A stretch of 5,667 nt of DNA from JAUVXJ01 sp034430275 (GCA_034430275.1 DAOUEW010000323.1:1-5667), one strand, 5' to 3'. Shown: positions 1-5,359, numbered from the stretch's first letter. Numbers and translations: made by a program. Notes: generated by a model from the sequence alone, not told the origin.

Positions 1-285
1 TTGGCGTTTGTCCGCCCCTTGGCGGTCCTTGGCTTCACGGGCTTGGGTGCTCCGGGCCCGCGCGGTGTCACCGAAATCCGTGCTGTCCTGGGCGGTGCCT
101 TCATTGCATTGGGGGCGGCGCCGCTGCTCCTACGCACGCCAGAGACGTTACGCATGTTGGGTATCGTCTACCTGGTCATCGGCACCACGAGGATCGTGGG
201 GCTGATCTTGGACAAGTCGGTCGAACGTTCGAACGTCATCAGCCTGGCCGTGGAGATCCTCTTCGCCGTCATCCTGATTCCTTGA
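1..285 (+). CDS. DUF4345-type small membrane protein, 5' end cut by the window
   Basis: Small integral membrane protein of unknown function. The frame is open from base 1 to a TGA at 283-285, giving 94 visible residues. The fragment TEIRAVLGG (residues 24-32) matches the E-x-R-A-x-x-G-G core I associate with DUF4345. It is followed by hydrophobic segments at about 28-45, 51-70 and 77-94. Family members usually run to roughly 120-130 residues with one more N-terminal membrane segment. The TTG at base 1 is therefore probably an internal leucine codon rather than the start, and the gene is 5'-partial. It reads in the same direction as the next gene, which is also a small membrane protein of unknown function, but 158 bases separate them, so co-transcription is uncertain. 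The family call rests on recognition of the core motif and membrane pattern. Confidence 0.72.
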   Translation: MAFVRPLAVLGFTGLGAPGPRGVTEIRAVLGGAFIALGAAPLLLRTPETLRMLGIVYLVIGTTRIVGLILDKSVERSNVISLAVEILFAVILIP

Positions 286-301
286 CGCGCGGCTGTTCTT
301 G

Positions 302-362
302 CACAGACTGGCCAACGTGACCAAGTCGAAGCTGCTCTTGCTCTTCTCACAGACTTGGGCCA
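302..362 (+). repeat. Short imperfect direct repeat (CACAGACT..GGCCA)
   Basis: CACAGACTGGCCA at 302-314 recurs as CACAGACTTGGGCCA at 348-362, with two extra bases inside. The copies are about 46 bases apart in the gap before the DUF1475 gene. They could be a tandem regulator site or chance. I see no gene in 286-443, nothing that looks like an RNA gene, and no good -35/-10 pair. Confidence 0.25.
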
Positions 363-428
363 GTATGGAGATGTGGTAACGAAGCACGCCCCACCGACAT
401 TCCACGGCAGGAGGGGTTGTGCACGGAA

Positions 429-433
429 AGGAG
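429..433 (+). promoter_or_regulatory. Ribosome binding site that fixes the start at 444
   Basis: AGGAG lies 10 bases before the ATG at 444. The in-frame TTG at 417 would place this site inside the coding region. It would also add nine non-family residues, so 444 is preferred. Confidence 0.7.
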
Positions 434-443
434 AGTACACACC

Positions 444-785
444 ATGAGACTGGCTAGGATTGTGGCTCTGCTCGGGGCCCTGATTATGGGAAGCGTCCTC
501 ATCTACGGCTTCATGGTGGGGGACTTCACTGGGGAAGGCGCGCAACTGCTCGCCATGCCCTGGGGTATCGTATCGCTGGTGGACGTGTACACCATGTTCA
601 CCCTCTTCTCAGTGTGGGTCGTGTATCGCGAGAAGTCGGTGGTCAGGTCTGTCATCTGGGTCTTCTTGATCATGGTCCTGGGGGCCTTCATCTGTAGCCT
701 GTACTCTCTCATTGCCTTGCAGACCAGCAGCGGCGACTGGAGGCGCTTCTGGATGGGTCACAGGTGGCGAGAGCAGGCGACGTGA
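444..785 (+). CDS. DUF1475-type small membrane protein
   Basis: A 113-residue integral membrane protein of unknown function. Hydrophobic spans lie at about 4-24, 40-61 and 67-93, followed by a basic, Trp-rich tail (GDWRRFWMGHRW, residues 97-108). The central block PWGIVSLVDVYTMFTLFSVW (39-58) followed by YREKS (61-65) matches the W-x(6)-D-x-Y-x-x-F pattern and Y-[KR]-E-x-S loop that I associate with DUF1475. The start at 444 is supported by AGGAG at 429-433; an in-frame TTG at 417 is less likely. The coding region ends in TGA at 783-785. The role is not known, and a small inner-membrane protein without catalytic motifs is all the sequence supports. A weak inverted repeat (GGTGGC 763-768 / GCCACC 786-791) straddles the stop codon but has no T-tract. 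Confidence 0.78.
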   Translation: MRLARIVALLGALIMGSVLIYGFMVGDFTGEGAQLLAMPWGIVSLVDVYTMFTLFSVWVVYREKSVVRSVIWVFLIMVLGAFICSLYSLIALQTSSGDWRRFWMGHRWREQAT

Positions 786-841
786 GCCACCGTCCCGTCC
801 CCTCTCCAGGGCCGATGGCTGGCGTCTTTCAGACCCTGATC

Positions 842-851
842 TTCGGCCGAA
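842..851 (+). promoter_or_regulatory. Perfect 10-base palindrome upstream of the MFS gene
   Basis: TTCGGCCGAA is a perfect palindrome 87 bases before the MFS start codon, in the leader between two genes. Position and symmetry fit an operator for a dimeric repressor, but no regulator gene is adjacent and no clear promoter hexamers flank it. Treat it as a candidate only. Confidence 0.25.
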
Positions 852-897
852 TAGGTGCATCCTCCAGATCGACCAGTCGCTTCTCATCGCGGACGCG

Positions 898-920
898 GCT
901 CTGCATCGCATGAGCAGAGC
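898..920 (+). promoter_or_regulatory. Leader hairpin just before the MFS ribosome binding site
   Basis: GCTCTGC (898-904) and GCAGAGC (914-920) form a perfect 7-base-pair stem with a 9-base loop. The stem ends four bases before the GGAGG site at 925-929. It could influence translation initiation as an RNA stem, or serve as a DNA operator. No T-run follows, so it is not an intrinsic terminator. Confidence 0.35.
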
Positions 921-924
921 ACGT

Positions 925-929
925 GGAGG
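925..929 (+). promoter_or_regulatory. Ribosome binding site that fixes the start at 939
   Basis: GGAGG lies nine bases before the ATG at 939. The same frame stays open upstream to an ATG at 855, but that extension is hydrophilic, non-family sequence and has no comparable site. Confidence 0.75.
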
Positions 930-938
930 TTGACTTCC

Positions 939-2261
939 ATGGCCAGGAATCGACTGATTCTGGTATTCTTGTTCGTCTTCGTAGACCTCCTGGGATACAG
1001 CCTGTTCCTGCCCCTGCTGCCCTTCTACGCAGCCAACCTAGGCGCCAATGCACTCGTGGTCGGCCTACTCATCGCCTCCAACGCCTTCGCCCAACTGATA
1101 GCGACCCCCGTCATCGGCCGGCTCTCCGATCGATTCGGCAGGCGTCCCTTGCTCATCTTCAGCATCTGCGGTACCCTGCTCAGCTTCCTGGTCCTGGGCC
1201 TAGTCGAGCCCTTGGGCGCCTGGCTGGCTAGCCTCGGCCCCGACCGGCTGGGCGTGGGCACTGCTACCCTGGTCATGCTCTTCGTGAGCCGCATTTTGGA
1301 CGGCCTTTTCGGCGGAGACGTGTCGCTGGCCCGTGCCTACATCACCGACATCACCGACGAGACCAACCGGGCCAGGGGCCTGGGGATGATCGGCGCCGCC
1401 TTCGGACTGGGCTTCATCGTCGGTCCGGTCATAGGCGGAAGCCTCGCCAATTGGCCGTACGCAACCTCGGCCTTCGCCATCGTGGGCCTGTCGCGCTACG
1501 CAGTTCCGGCCTTCGCCGCGGCGCTCTTGTCGGCGCTCAACCTGCTGGCTGTCCTCCTCTGGCTTCCCGAGTCACTGCCACCTGAGGAGCGGGCTCGTCT
1601 GGCTAGCAGTCCTCGTGCTGCCTTCACAGCCCGATGCCTCTGGGAGTGCCTCACGCGACCACTGTTCGGCACGTTGCTCCGTGTGCGCCTGCTCTACATG
1701 CTTGCCTTCACGCTCTTCACCGCCAACTTCGCATTGTGGGCGCAGTACAGTCTGGGCTTGAGCGACCAAACCACCAGCTACGTCCTGACCTACGTCGGCG
1801 TCCTCGTCGTGCTGGTGCAGGGTGTGGCCATCGGAAAGCTCACCGTTTTATTCACCGAGAGTCGCCTCATCTTCAGCGGACTCGCCTTGCTCGCTGTCGC
1901 GCTGTTTGCCTGGGCCTTCGTGCCCAACCTGGCCCTGCTTCTGCTGGTGATCACCCCGTTGCCGCTGGCGGGAGGTGTCCTCAACACAGTAACCAACAGC
2001 TCGATCACCAAGTCGGTGTACCCCGAGGAGGTGGGAGGGGCGCTTGGCCTCTCGGCCTCCCTGGACAGCCTGGCCCGCGTTGTCGCCCCTGCGATAGCGG
2101 GCGTTTCGTTACAGCAACTGGGATCGTTCTCGCTGGGCCTTCTCGGTAGTCTGCTGGCGATGCTGGCGTTGCTGTACGTCTGGTGGCGGCTGCTGCAACA
2201 CCCCGTGGCAGCTCTCGCACACCGCGACCAAGACGAGATCACCCCTGCCGCGCGGAGCTAG
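939..2261 (+). CDS. MFS transporter, drug:H+ antiporter (DHA1/TetA-like) family
   Basis: A 440-residue inner-membrane protein with the hydrophobic pattern of a 12-helix major facilitator, expected to export small molecules in exchange for protons. Helix 1 carries DLLGYSLFLPLLPFYA (16-31), the D-x-x-G-x(5)-P-x-x-P form typical of TetA-like exporters. Motif A is GRLSDRFGRRP (60-70), with its Asp and Arg residues intact. RILDGLFGGD (118-127) occupies the motif B region, with R118. Motif C, the antiporter signature, is GLGFIVGPVIGG (156-167). A polar central loop lies at about 209-247. The length slightly exceeds the usual ~400 because the loops at about 89-108 and 170-190 are long. The start is set by GGAGG at 925-929. 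The substrate cannot be read from sequence. The STAY-GREEN gene follows 59 bases downstream on the same strand, so the two may share a transcript. Assignment to MFS is very secure; the antiporter subgroup is likely. Confidence 0.93.
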   Translation: MARNRLILVFLFVFVDLLGYSLFLPLLPFYAANLGANALVVGLLIASNAFAQLIATPVIGRLSDRFGRRPLLIFSICGTLLSFLVLGLVEPLGAWLASLGPDRLGVGTATLVMLFVSRILDGLFGGDVSLARAYITDITDETNRARGLGMIGAAFGLGFIVGPVIGGSLANWPYATSAFAIVGLSRYAVPAFAAALLSALNLLAVLLWLPESLPPEERARLASSPRAAFTARCLWECLTRPLFGTLLRVRLLYMLAFTLFTANFALWAQYSLGLSDQTTSYVLTYVGVLVVLVQGVAIGKLTVLFTESRLIFSGLALLAVALFAWAFVPNLALLLLVITPLPLAGGVLNTVTNSSITKSVYPEEVGGALGLSASLDSLARVVAPAIAGVSLQQLGSFSLGLLGSLLAMLALLYVWWRLLQHPVAALAHRDQDEITPAARS

Positions 2262-2320
2262 CAGCCTCGAGAGCTGTGGCCGCGTCTCTCCGCACTGTGA
2301 TGGACAGCGAGCGTGGTACT

Positions 2321-2821
2321 ATGGCCCGACTGAATCCGGACAAACTGCACGTGACCTTCGCCGAACAGACCGCGGCCCTCGGGCCAGCAGCCCCAAGGCG
2401 TTATACGCTCACGCACTCCGACGCCACGGGGGATCTGTTCCTGACCATCGGACCGGAATACGACCACGAGCAAGTATCGGGATGGTATACCAGGCTGATG
2501 CGCGACGAGGTCCTGGCGGAGTGGCTCGAAGGGGATCAAGGCACCGCGCTTCACGTGCACTGCCACGTGAGCGGTGGACTGGTGCTGGGGCCATCGAGGT
2601 TCAGGTTCGAGATCTTCCAGAGGGAGTTGCCCCTGGTCCTGGAGGCCATCCGTTACGGAGATAGCGCCCTGTTCGAGGCCCATCCGCAGCTGGACCAGGC
2701 AGTTATCCTGGTCCACTTCCACTCCAGGGAGCCACGCTACGACCGCGTCGAGGACTGGGGAACACCAGCGGATTTCGACGTCTCTGCTCCTTCCGCCACT
2801 GGACCAGCGATGCCGGACTGA
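2321..2821 (+). CDS. Bacterial STAY-GREEN (SGR) homologue, putative Mg-dechelatase
   Basis: A 166-residue soluble protein with no signal peptide or membrane span. It matches plant STAY-GREEN along its length. YTLTHSDATGDLFLTIG (28-44) corresponds to plant YTLTH-D, followed by GWYTRLMRDEVLAEW (54-68), LHVHCHVSGG (77-86), FEIFQRELPLVLEAIRYGDS (96-115), LFEAHPQLDQA (117-127) and VHFHS (131-135), then RVEDWG (142-147). In plants this enzyme removes Mg from chlorophyll a to give pheophytin a. Homologues from non-photosynthetic bacteria, including an Anaerolineae one, have reported dechelatase activity. H32, D34 and D62 sit where I recall residues important for activity in that protein. The native bacterial substrate is unknown. 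The start at 2321 is chosen because M-x-R-L-N-P opens the family; an in-frame ATG at 2300 is possible. The ribosome site is weak, which fits coupling to the MFS gene 59 bases upstream. The tail after about 150 is low-complexity and probably disordered. Confidence 0.92.
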   Translation: MARLNPDKLHVTFAEQTAALGPAAPRRYTLTHSDATGDLFLTIGPEYDHEQVSGWYTRLMRDEVLAEWLEGDQGTALHVHCHVSGGLVLGPSRFRFEIFQRELPLVLEAIRYGDSALFEAHPQLDQAVILVHFHSREPRYDRVEDWGTPADFDVSAPSATGPAMPD

Positions 2822-2871
2822 TCGTGTTCTCCCAGGTCCGTCAGAGTGAAGGGGCCGTGGTCCGCGTTACG

Positions 2872-2880
2872 TGGTAATAT
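2872..2880 (+). promoter_or_regulatory. Candidate extended -10 promoter for the U32-like gene
   Basis: TG-G-TAATAT is an extended -10 element (TG at 2872-2873, hexamer 2875-2880, four of six bases matching TATAAT). Transcription would start near 2887 and leave a leader of about 51 bases before the ATG at 2938. No good -35 lies at normal spacing, as is common for extended -10 promoters. The 8-base palindrome GGTCGACC (2883-2890) covers the expected start point and could be an operator half or chance. Confidence 0.4.
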
Positions 2881-2920
2881 CAGGTCGACCATCGGACTCA
2901 CCAGGCTCCCACCAACAACC

Positions 2921-2928
2921 GGAGGAGG
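2921..2928 (+). promoter_or_regulatory. Strong ribosome binding site for the U32-like gene
   Basis: GGAGGAGG lies nine bases before the ATG at 2938 and is one of the two strongest sites in the window. It makes the start secure and suggests high expression. Confidence 0.8.
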
Positions 2929-2937
2929 TTCTCCAAG

Positions 2938-3891
2938 ATGAGACTGGATGACGTATCGAGATACATGGAAGAGGCCGGCATCCCCGGACGAGATGCCTAC
3001 GACTTGCCCTCGAGCGACAAGCGCTTCCCCGACGACGGTCACTACCGAATCGAGATCTCGGGGGTGGAGGGGCCCAGGGTCCTCGAGGCGCTGATCGAGG
3101 AGAGACGCAAGTTCGATGTCCCCGTGCACAGGCTTATCTCTCTCGTCCAGGGAGGAATCCTCTTCGACAACACTGAGCTCCGAGACTTCGCGCAGATGGC
3201 CGCAAACGAAAGGATGGAAGTGGTGGCCGTGCCCGGCCCGCGCAACGGGTGGGACATAGGCCGGCAGTACGCCTCGTCTGAAGGTATGCGAGCCGGGATG
3301 CACCATCGGGGTTCGGACGAGCTGCGCAAGGTGATCGCGGACATGATGCGTATGTACGACGCGGGCATCAGAGGCTTTATGCTGGTCGATGAGGGCCTGC
3401 TGTGGCTGGTGGGCCGGATGCAGCAGCAAGGCAACTTCCCCTCAGACGTGGCGCTCAAGATCTCCGTGTGGACGTCCCACAGCTCGGCGGCCGGAGGCAA
3501 ACTGCTGGAGGAACTGGGGGCCAGTTCCTTCAACCCGCCAGGCGACCTGACGCTGCCACAACTGGCCTCCATCAGAAGCGCGGTGAGCATCCCTCTGGAC
3601 TTCTACATCTACACGTCCATCTCCTTCGGGGGCTTCAACAGGTTCTACGACGCGCCAGAGGTGGCCAGAGTGTGCGCGCCGTGCTACTTCAAGTTCGAGC
3701 CAGGGCCAGCTCTATCGGCCGGAGGTGGCCAGAGCCTCTATCAACCCTGGGTCAGGGACGAAGAGCACGTGCACCTGGTGCGGAAGAAGGTGAAATGGGC
3801 CGCTGTAGTCAGAGACCTCATCCTGGAGAACGAACCGGAGGTAGGAATCTCCCCGCATGGCTCCGAAGATCTCCACGTTCCCCAACCTTGA
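2938..3891 (+). CDS. Peptidase U32-like TIM-barrel protein (atypical, stand-alone)
   Basis: A 317-residue cytoplasmic protein with the alternating strand/helix pattern of a TIM barrel. Examples are HYRIEIS (35-41), VPVHRLISLVQGG (61-73), MEVVAVPGPRNGW (93-105), IRGFMLVDEGLLWLV (144-158), VALKISVWTS (171-180), ASSFNPPGDL (195-204) and PLDFYIYTSISFGGF (219-233), ending in YFKFEPGP (250-257). The order and spacing resemble short proteins annotated as U32 family peptidases. The Cys/Gly-rich U32 signature is not visible, so proteolytic activity should not be assumed. Many U32 relatives act in RNA or cofactor hydroxylation, or have unknown roles. CAPC (246-249) holds the only two cysteines and could bind a metal or form a disulfide. 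The extreme N-terminus (1-35) is polar and lies ahead of the first strand. GGAGGAGG at 2921-2928 sets the start. It appears to begin its own transcription unit. The fold is likely; the reaction is unknown. Confidence 0.65.
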   Translation: MRLDDVSRYMEEAGIPGRDAYDLPSSDKRFPDDGHYRIEISGVEGPRVLEALIEERRKFDVPVHRLISLVQGGILFDNTELRDFAQMAANERMEVVAVPGPRNGWDIGRQYASSEGMRAGMHHRGSDELRKVIADMMRMYDAGIRGFMLVDEGLLWLVGRMQQQGNFPSDVALKISVWTSHSSAAGGKLLEELGASSFNPPGDLTLPQLASIRSAVSIPLDFYIYTSISFGGFNRFYDAPEVARVCAPCYFKFEPGPALSAGGGQSLYQPWVRDEEHVHLVRKKVKWAAVVRDLILENEPEVGISPHGSEDLHVPQP

Positions 3892-3968
3892 TGCCACCTC
3901 GTGAGGGTCTGGATCATTCAGGCCAGCGGCCGGACATCACATAGCACGTATCGTCCACCCAGACGGAC

Positions 3969-4724
3969 TTGAATGGGAGGTGCATTCTGCCGAGGTCGAA
4001 GAAGTGGTTGTGGCTGCTGATTCTCCTGCCCGTCCTGGCTCTGGGGGGCTTCGTGCTGTGGGCTGAGCACACCCCCACACCTATGCCTGAGGCGCTGGCG
4101 GCCCTGGAGTCTGACTCGGCAGTCGTAGTCACGGCCGACCGCTGGCTCGTCTTCCGCCCAGCGCATCACGACACGGAGACGGGGCTGGTTCTCTACCCTG
4201 GCGGCCGCGTAGACCCACGCTCGTACGCGCCGGCGGCTCACGAGATCGCTGCGCAAGGTTATGTGGTAGTTGTGGTCCCCATGCCTCTCAACCTGGCCGT
4301 CTTTGCCCCTGGCGCAGCCGCCGACGTCTTCGACACCTTACCCGAGATCAGCACCTGGGCCGTGGGAGGACACTCCCTCGGGGGAGCGATGGCGGCGCGC
4401 TTCGCCCACAGCCATCCGTCTCTGGTGCGGGGGCTGGTGCTCTGGGCAGCGTATCCGGATGCCTCCAACGATCTCTCGGAGAGCCACCTGGCGGTCACTT
4501 CTATCTACGGGACCCTGGACGGCCTGGCTACCCTGGACAAGATCGAGGCCTCGCGCCCTCTCCTGCCTCCAACCACCACCTGGGTGGCCGTCGAGGGCGG
4601 AAACCACGCCCAGTTCGGCTGGTACGGCCCCCAGAGCGGTGACAACCCAGCCACCCTTACCAGGGAGAAACAGCAACAGCAGGTCGTCGAGGCCACGCTT
4701 CAGCTTCTGGAATCGCTGAACTGA
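3969..4724 (+). CDS. Membrane-anchored alpha/beta hydrolase (Abhydrolase_5-like)
   Basis: A 251-residue hydrolase if read from the TTG at 3969. Basic residues R9-K12 precede a hydrophobic segment at about 13-32, an uncleaved anchor or signal peptide, so the catalytic domain is probably extracytoplasmic. VLYPGGRVDPRSYAP (74-88) supplies the oxyanion-hole loop. GGHSLGGAMAARFAH (133-147) holds the nucleophile elbow, with Ser136. Asp184 in YGTLDGL (180-186) and His213 in GGNHAQFGWYGPQ (210-222) complete the triad. This set fits PF12695-type hydrolases, whose substrates are generally unknown; an ester is plausible. The start is uncertain. No ATG lies near, and GGGAGG (3975-3980) is inside the TTG frame, six bases before a CTG at 3987 that would give MPRSKKW. 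TTG at 4008 is a third option. The gene is followed after 31 bases by the 93-residue gene, suggesting an operon. Confidence 0.88.
   Translation: MNGRCILPRSKKWLWLLILLPVLALGGFVLWAEHTPTPMPEALAALESDSAVVVTADRWLVFRPAHHDTETGLVLYPGGRVDPRSYAPAAHEIAAQGYVVVVVPMPLNLAVFAPGAAADVFDTLPEISTWAVGGHSLGGAMAARFAHSHPSLVRGLVLWAAYPDASNDLSESHLAVTSIYGTLDGLATLDKIEASRPLLPPTTTWVAVEGGNHAQFGWYGPQSGDNPATLTREKQQQQVVEATLQLLESLN
3975..3980 (+). promoter_or_regulatory. Ribosome binding site pointing to a non-standard start
   Basis: GGGAGG is the only good Shine-Dalgarno sequence near the hydrolase start. It lies three bases before an ATT (3984) and six before a CTG (3987), both in frame. Spacing favours CTG initiation over the TTG at 3969, which lies upstream of this site. 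Confidence 0.45.
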
Positions 4725-4737
4725 GCCTAACGCCAGC

Positions 4738-4745
4738 AGGAGGTG
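4738..4745 (+). promoter_or_regulatory. Near-consensus ribosome binding site for the 93-residue gene
   Basis: AGGAGGTG, an almost complete anti-Shine-Dalgarno match, lies ten bases before the ATG at 4756 and within the 31-base gap after the hydrolase stop. It makes this short gene credible. Confidence 0.8.
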
Positions 4746-4755
4746 TATTTGTATC

Positions 4756-5037
4756 ATGGCCGAGATCGAGGTCCAGACCACAGAACGAGATGATCGCTAC
4801 GAGTTCCAGGTCAAGGTGCGAGAGGGAGGAAGTGAGACGCGTCATCGTGTCAGCCTCGAGAAGAGCGACTACAGCCAACTCGTGGGCGAGGAGGGAAGCC
4901 CCGAGGCCCTGGTCGAGGAGTCCTTCCGCTTCCTGTTGGAGCGAGAGCCGAAGGAGTCCATTCTGGGGTCCTTCGATCTGATGGTCATCGGCCGCTACTT
5001 CCCAGAGTACCGTCGGGAGATCGTCCGCCGCCTCTGA
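4756..5037 (+). CDS. Conserved small protein of unknown function (93 aa)
   Basis: A soluble, highly charged 93-residue protein with no cysteine, signal peptide or membrane span. The first half, IEVQTTERDDRYEFQVKV (4-21) and then ETRHRVSLEKSDY (27-39), looks like two or three beta strands. The second half is helical: SPEALVEESFRFLLEREP (48-65), then the distinctive ESILGSFDLMVIGRYFPEYR (67-86). I recall similar short proteins with this LEREPKESIL-FDL-x-x-I-x-x-YFPEY ending in diverse bacteria, all uncharacterised, so I assign no function. The start is secure because of AGGAGGTG at 4738-4745, and the TGA is at 5035-5037. The 31-base spacing from the alpha/beta hydrolase suggests one transcript, but a functional link is not shown. 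The layout of strands followed by helices would suit a small binding or adaptor protein, which is speculation. Confidence 0.85.
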   Translation: MAEIEVQTTERDDRYEFQVKVREGGSETRHRVSLEKSDYSQLVGEEGSPEALVEESFRFLLEREPKESILGSFDLMVIGRYFPEYRREIVRRL

Positions 5038-5096
5038 CCTCGCCTCTCGTCGCCGGTCCAGAGAAGCCCTGCCGAACCCCGTGCTCACCATCGCTG

Positions 5097-5105
5097 TGGT
5101 AGAGT
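5097..5105 (+). promoter_or_regulatory. Candidate extended -10 promoter for the 60-residue gene
   Basis: TG-G-TAGAGT (TG at 5097-5098, hexamer 5100-5105, four of six consensus bases) would start transcription near 5112, about 49 bases before the ATG at 5161. No clear -35 is present. It shares the TGGTA core with the box at 2872-2880. Apart from this I see nothing recognisable in 5038-5160. Confidence 0.3.
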
Positions 5106-5160
5106 ATGGAGACATGCTTCAGGGCTGGAGGCTGGGCGGACTGACCAGGACGAGCAGGTT

Positions 5161-5343
5161 ATGCAGAAGCTGGACGAACTGATAGAGGCCACGCTTCAAG
5201 AGAGGGAGCAGCGGCGCAGCCCGAGGGGTGACGGTCATCGGGGAAAGCGGTCGCTTGTGCCCTACTGGGCACTGGGCCTGGTAGCCCTCTGTCTCCTATC
5301 GGACATGATTCTCTGGGCCTGCTCCGGCGCAGGCACCTGGTGA
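5161..5343 (+). CDS. Small single-span membrane protein, unknown function (60 aa)
   Basis: A 60-residue protein of unrecognised family. Residues 1-19 form a charged, probably amphipathic helix (KLDELIEATLQEREQRR, 3-19). A basic Gly/Arg linker follows (20-31), then one hydrophobic span at about 33-54 with C44 and C54 and a short tail. The basic residues before the span predict a cytoplasmic N-terminus. The start at ATG 5161 has only a weak AGGA at 5147-5150. The frame stays open upstream without a usable start codon, so a longer form is unlikely. A TG-G-TAGAGT box at 5097-5105 could drive it. The gene ends 16 bases from the stop codon of the convergent dehydratase. A perfect 6-base-pair hairpin (GCCTGC 5317-5322 / GCAGGC 5329-5334) lies in its last codons without a T-tract. 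The layout resembles small membrane regulators or anchors, but no partner is evident. Confidence 0.6.
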   Translation: MQKLDELIEATLQEREQRRSPRGDGHRGKRSLVPYWALGLVALCLLSDMILWACSGAGTW

Positions 5344-5359
5344 CAAGTAGCCGGCGCCG

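Noticed and set aside
763..791. GGTGGC/GCCACC inverted repeat at the end of the DUF1475 gene as a terminator
   Set aside because: Six base pairs with a 17-base loop and no following T-run; too weak to call.
855..938. N-terminal extension of the MFS transporter from an ATG at 855
   Set aside because: The extra 28 residues are hydrophilic and not family-like, and the strong GGAGG site at 925-929 points to 939.
1634..2149. Long alternative-frame reading frames overlapping the MFS gene, and minus-strand frames under most genes
   Set aside because: They show Arg/Pro/His-rich translations typical of GC-rich shadow frames, lack ribosome sites, and lie under genes with clear families.
2314..2322. 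TGGTACTAT box resembling an extended -10 immediately before the STAY-GREEN gene
   Set aside because: It overlaps the ATG at 2321, so a transcript from it would start inside the gene and lose the conserved M-x-R-L-N-P start. No suitable downstream start codon keeps the family N-terminus.
2938..2947. Shared ATGAGACTGG at the starts of two genes (444 and 2938)
   Set aside because: Both encode M-R-L followed by unrelated sequence; a ten-base match at start codons is expected by chance with this codon use.
4689..5198. Exact 14-base repeat GAGGCCACGCTTCA at 4689-4702 and 5185-5198
   Set aside because: Both copies encode EATLQ within helices of two unrelated proteins. No other similarity surrounds them, so coincidence of codon use is the simpler explanation.
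5317..5334. GCCTGC/GCAGGC hairpin between the convergent genes as a bidirectional terminator
   Set aside because: The stem is only six base pairs, lies within coding sequence of the 60-residue gene, and has no T-tract on either strand.
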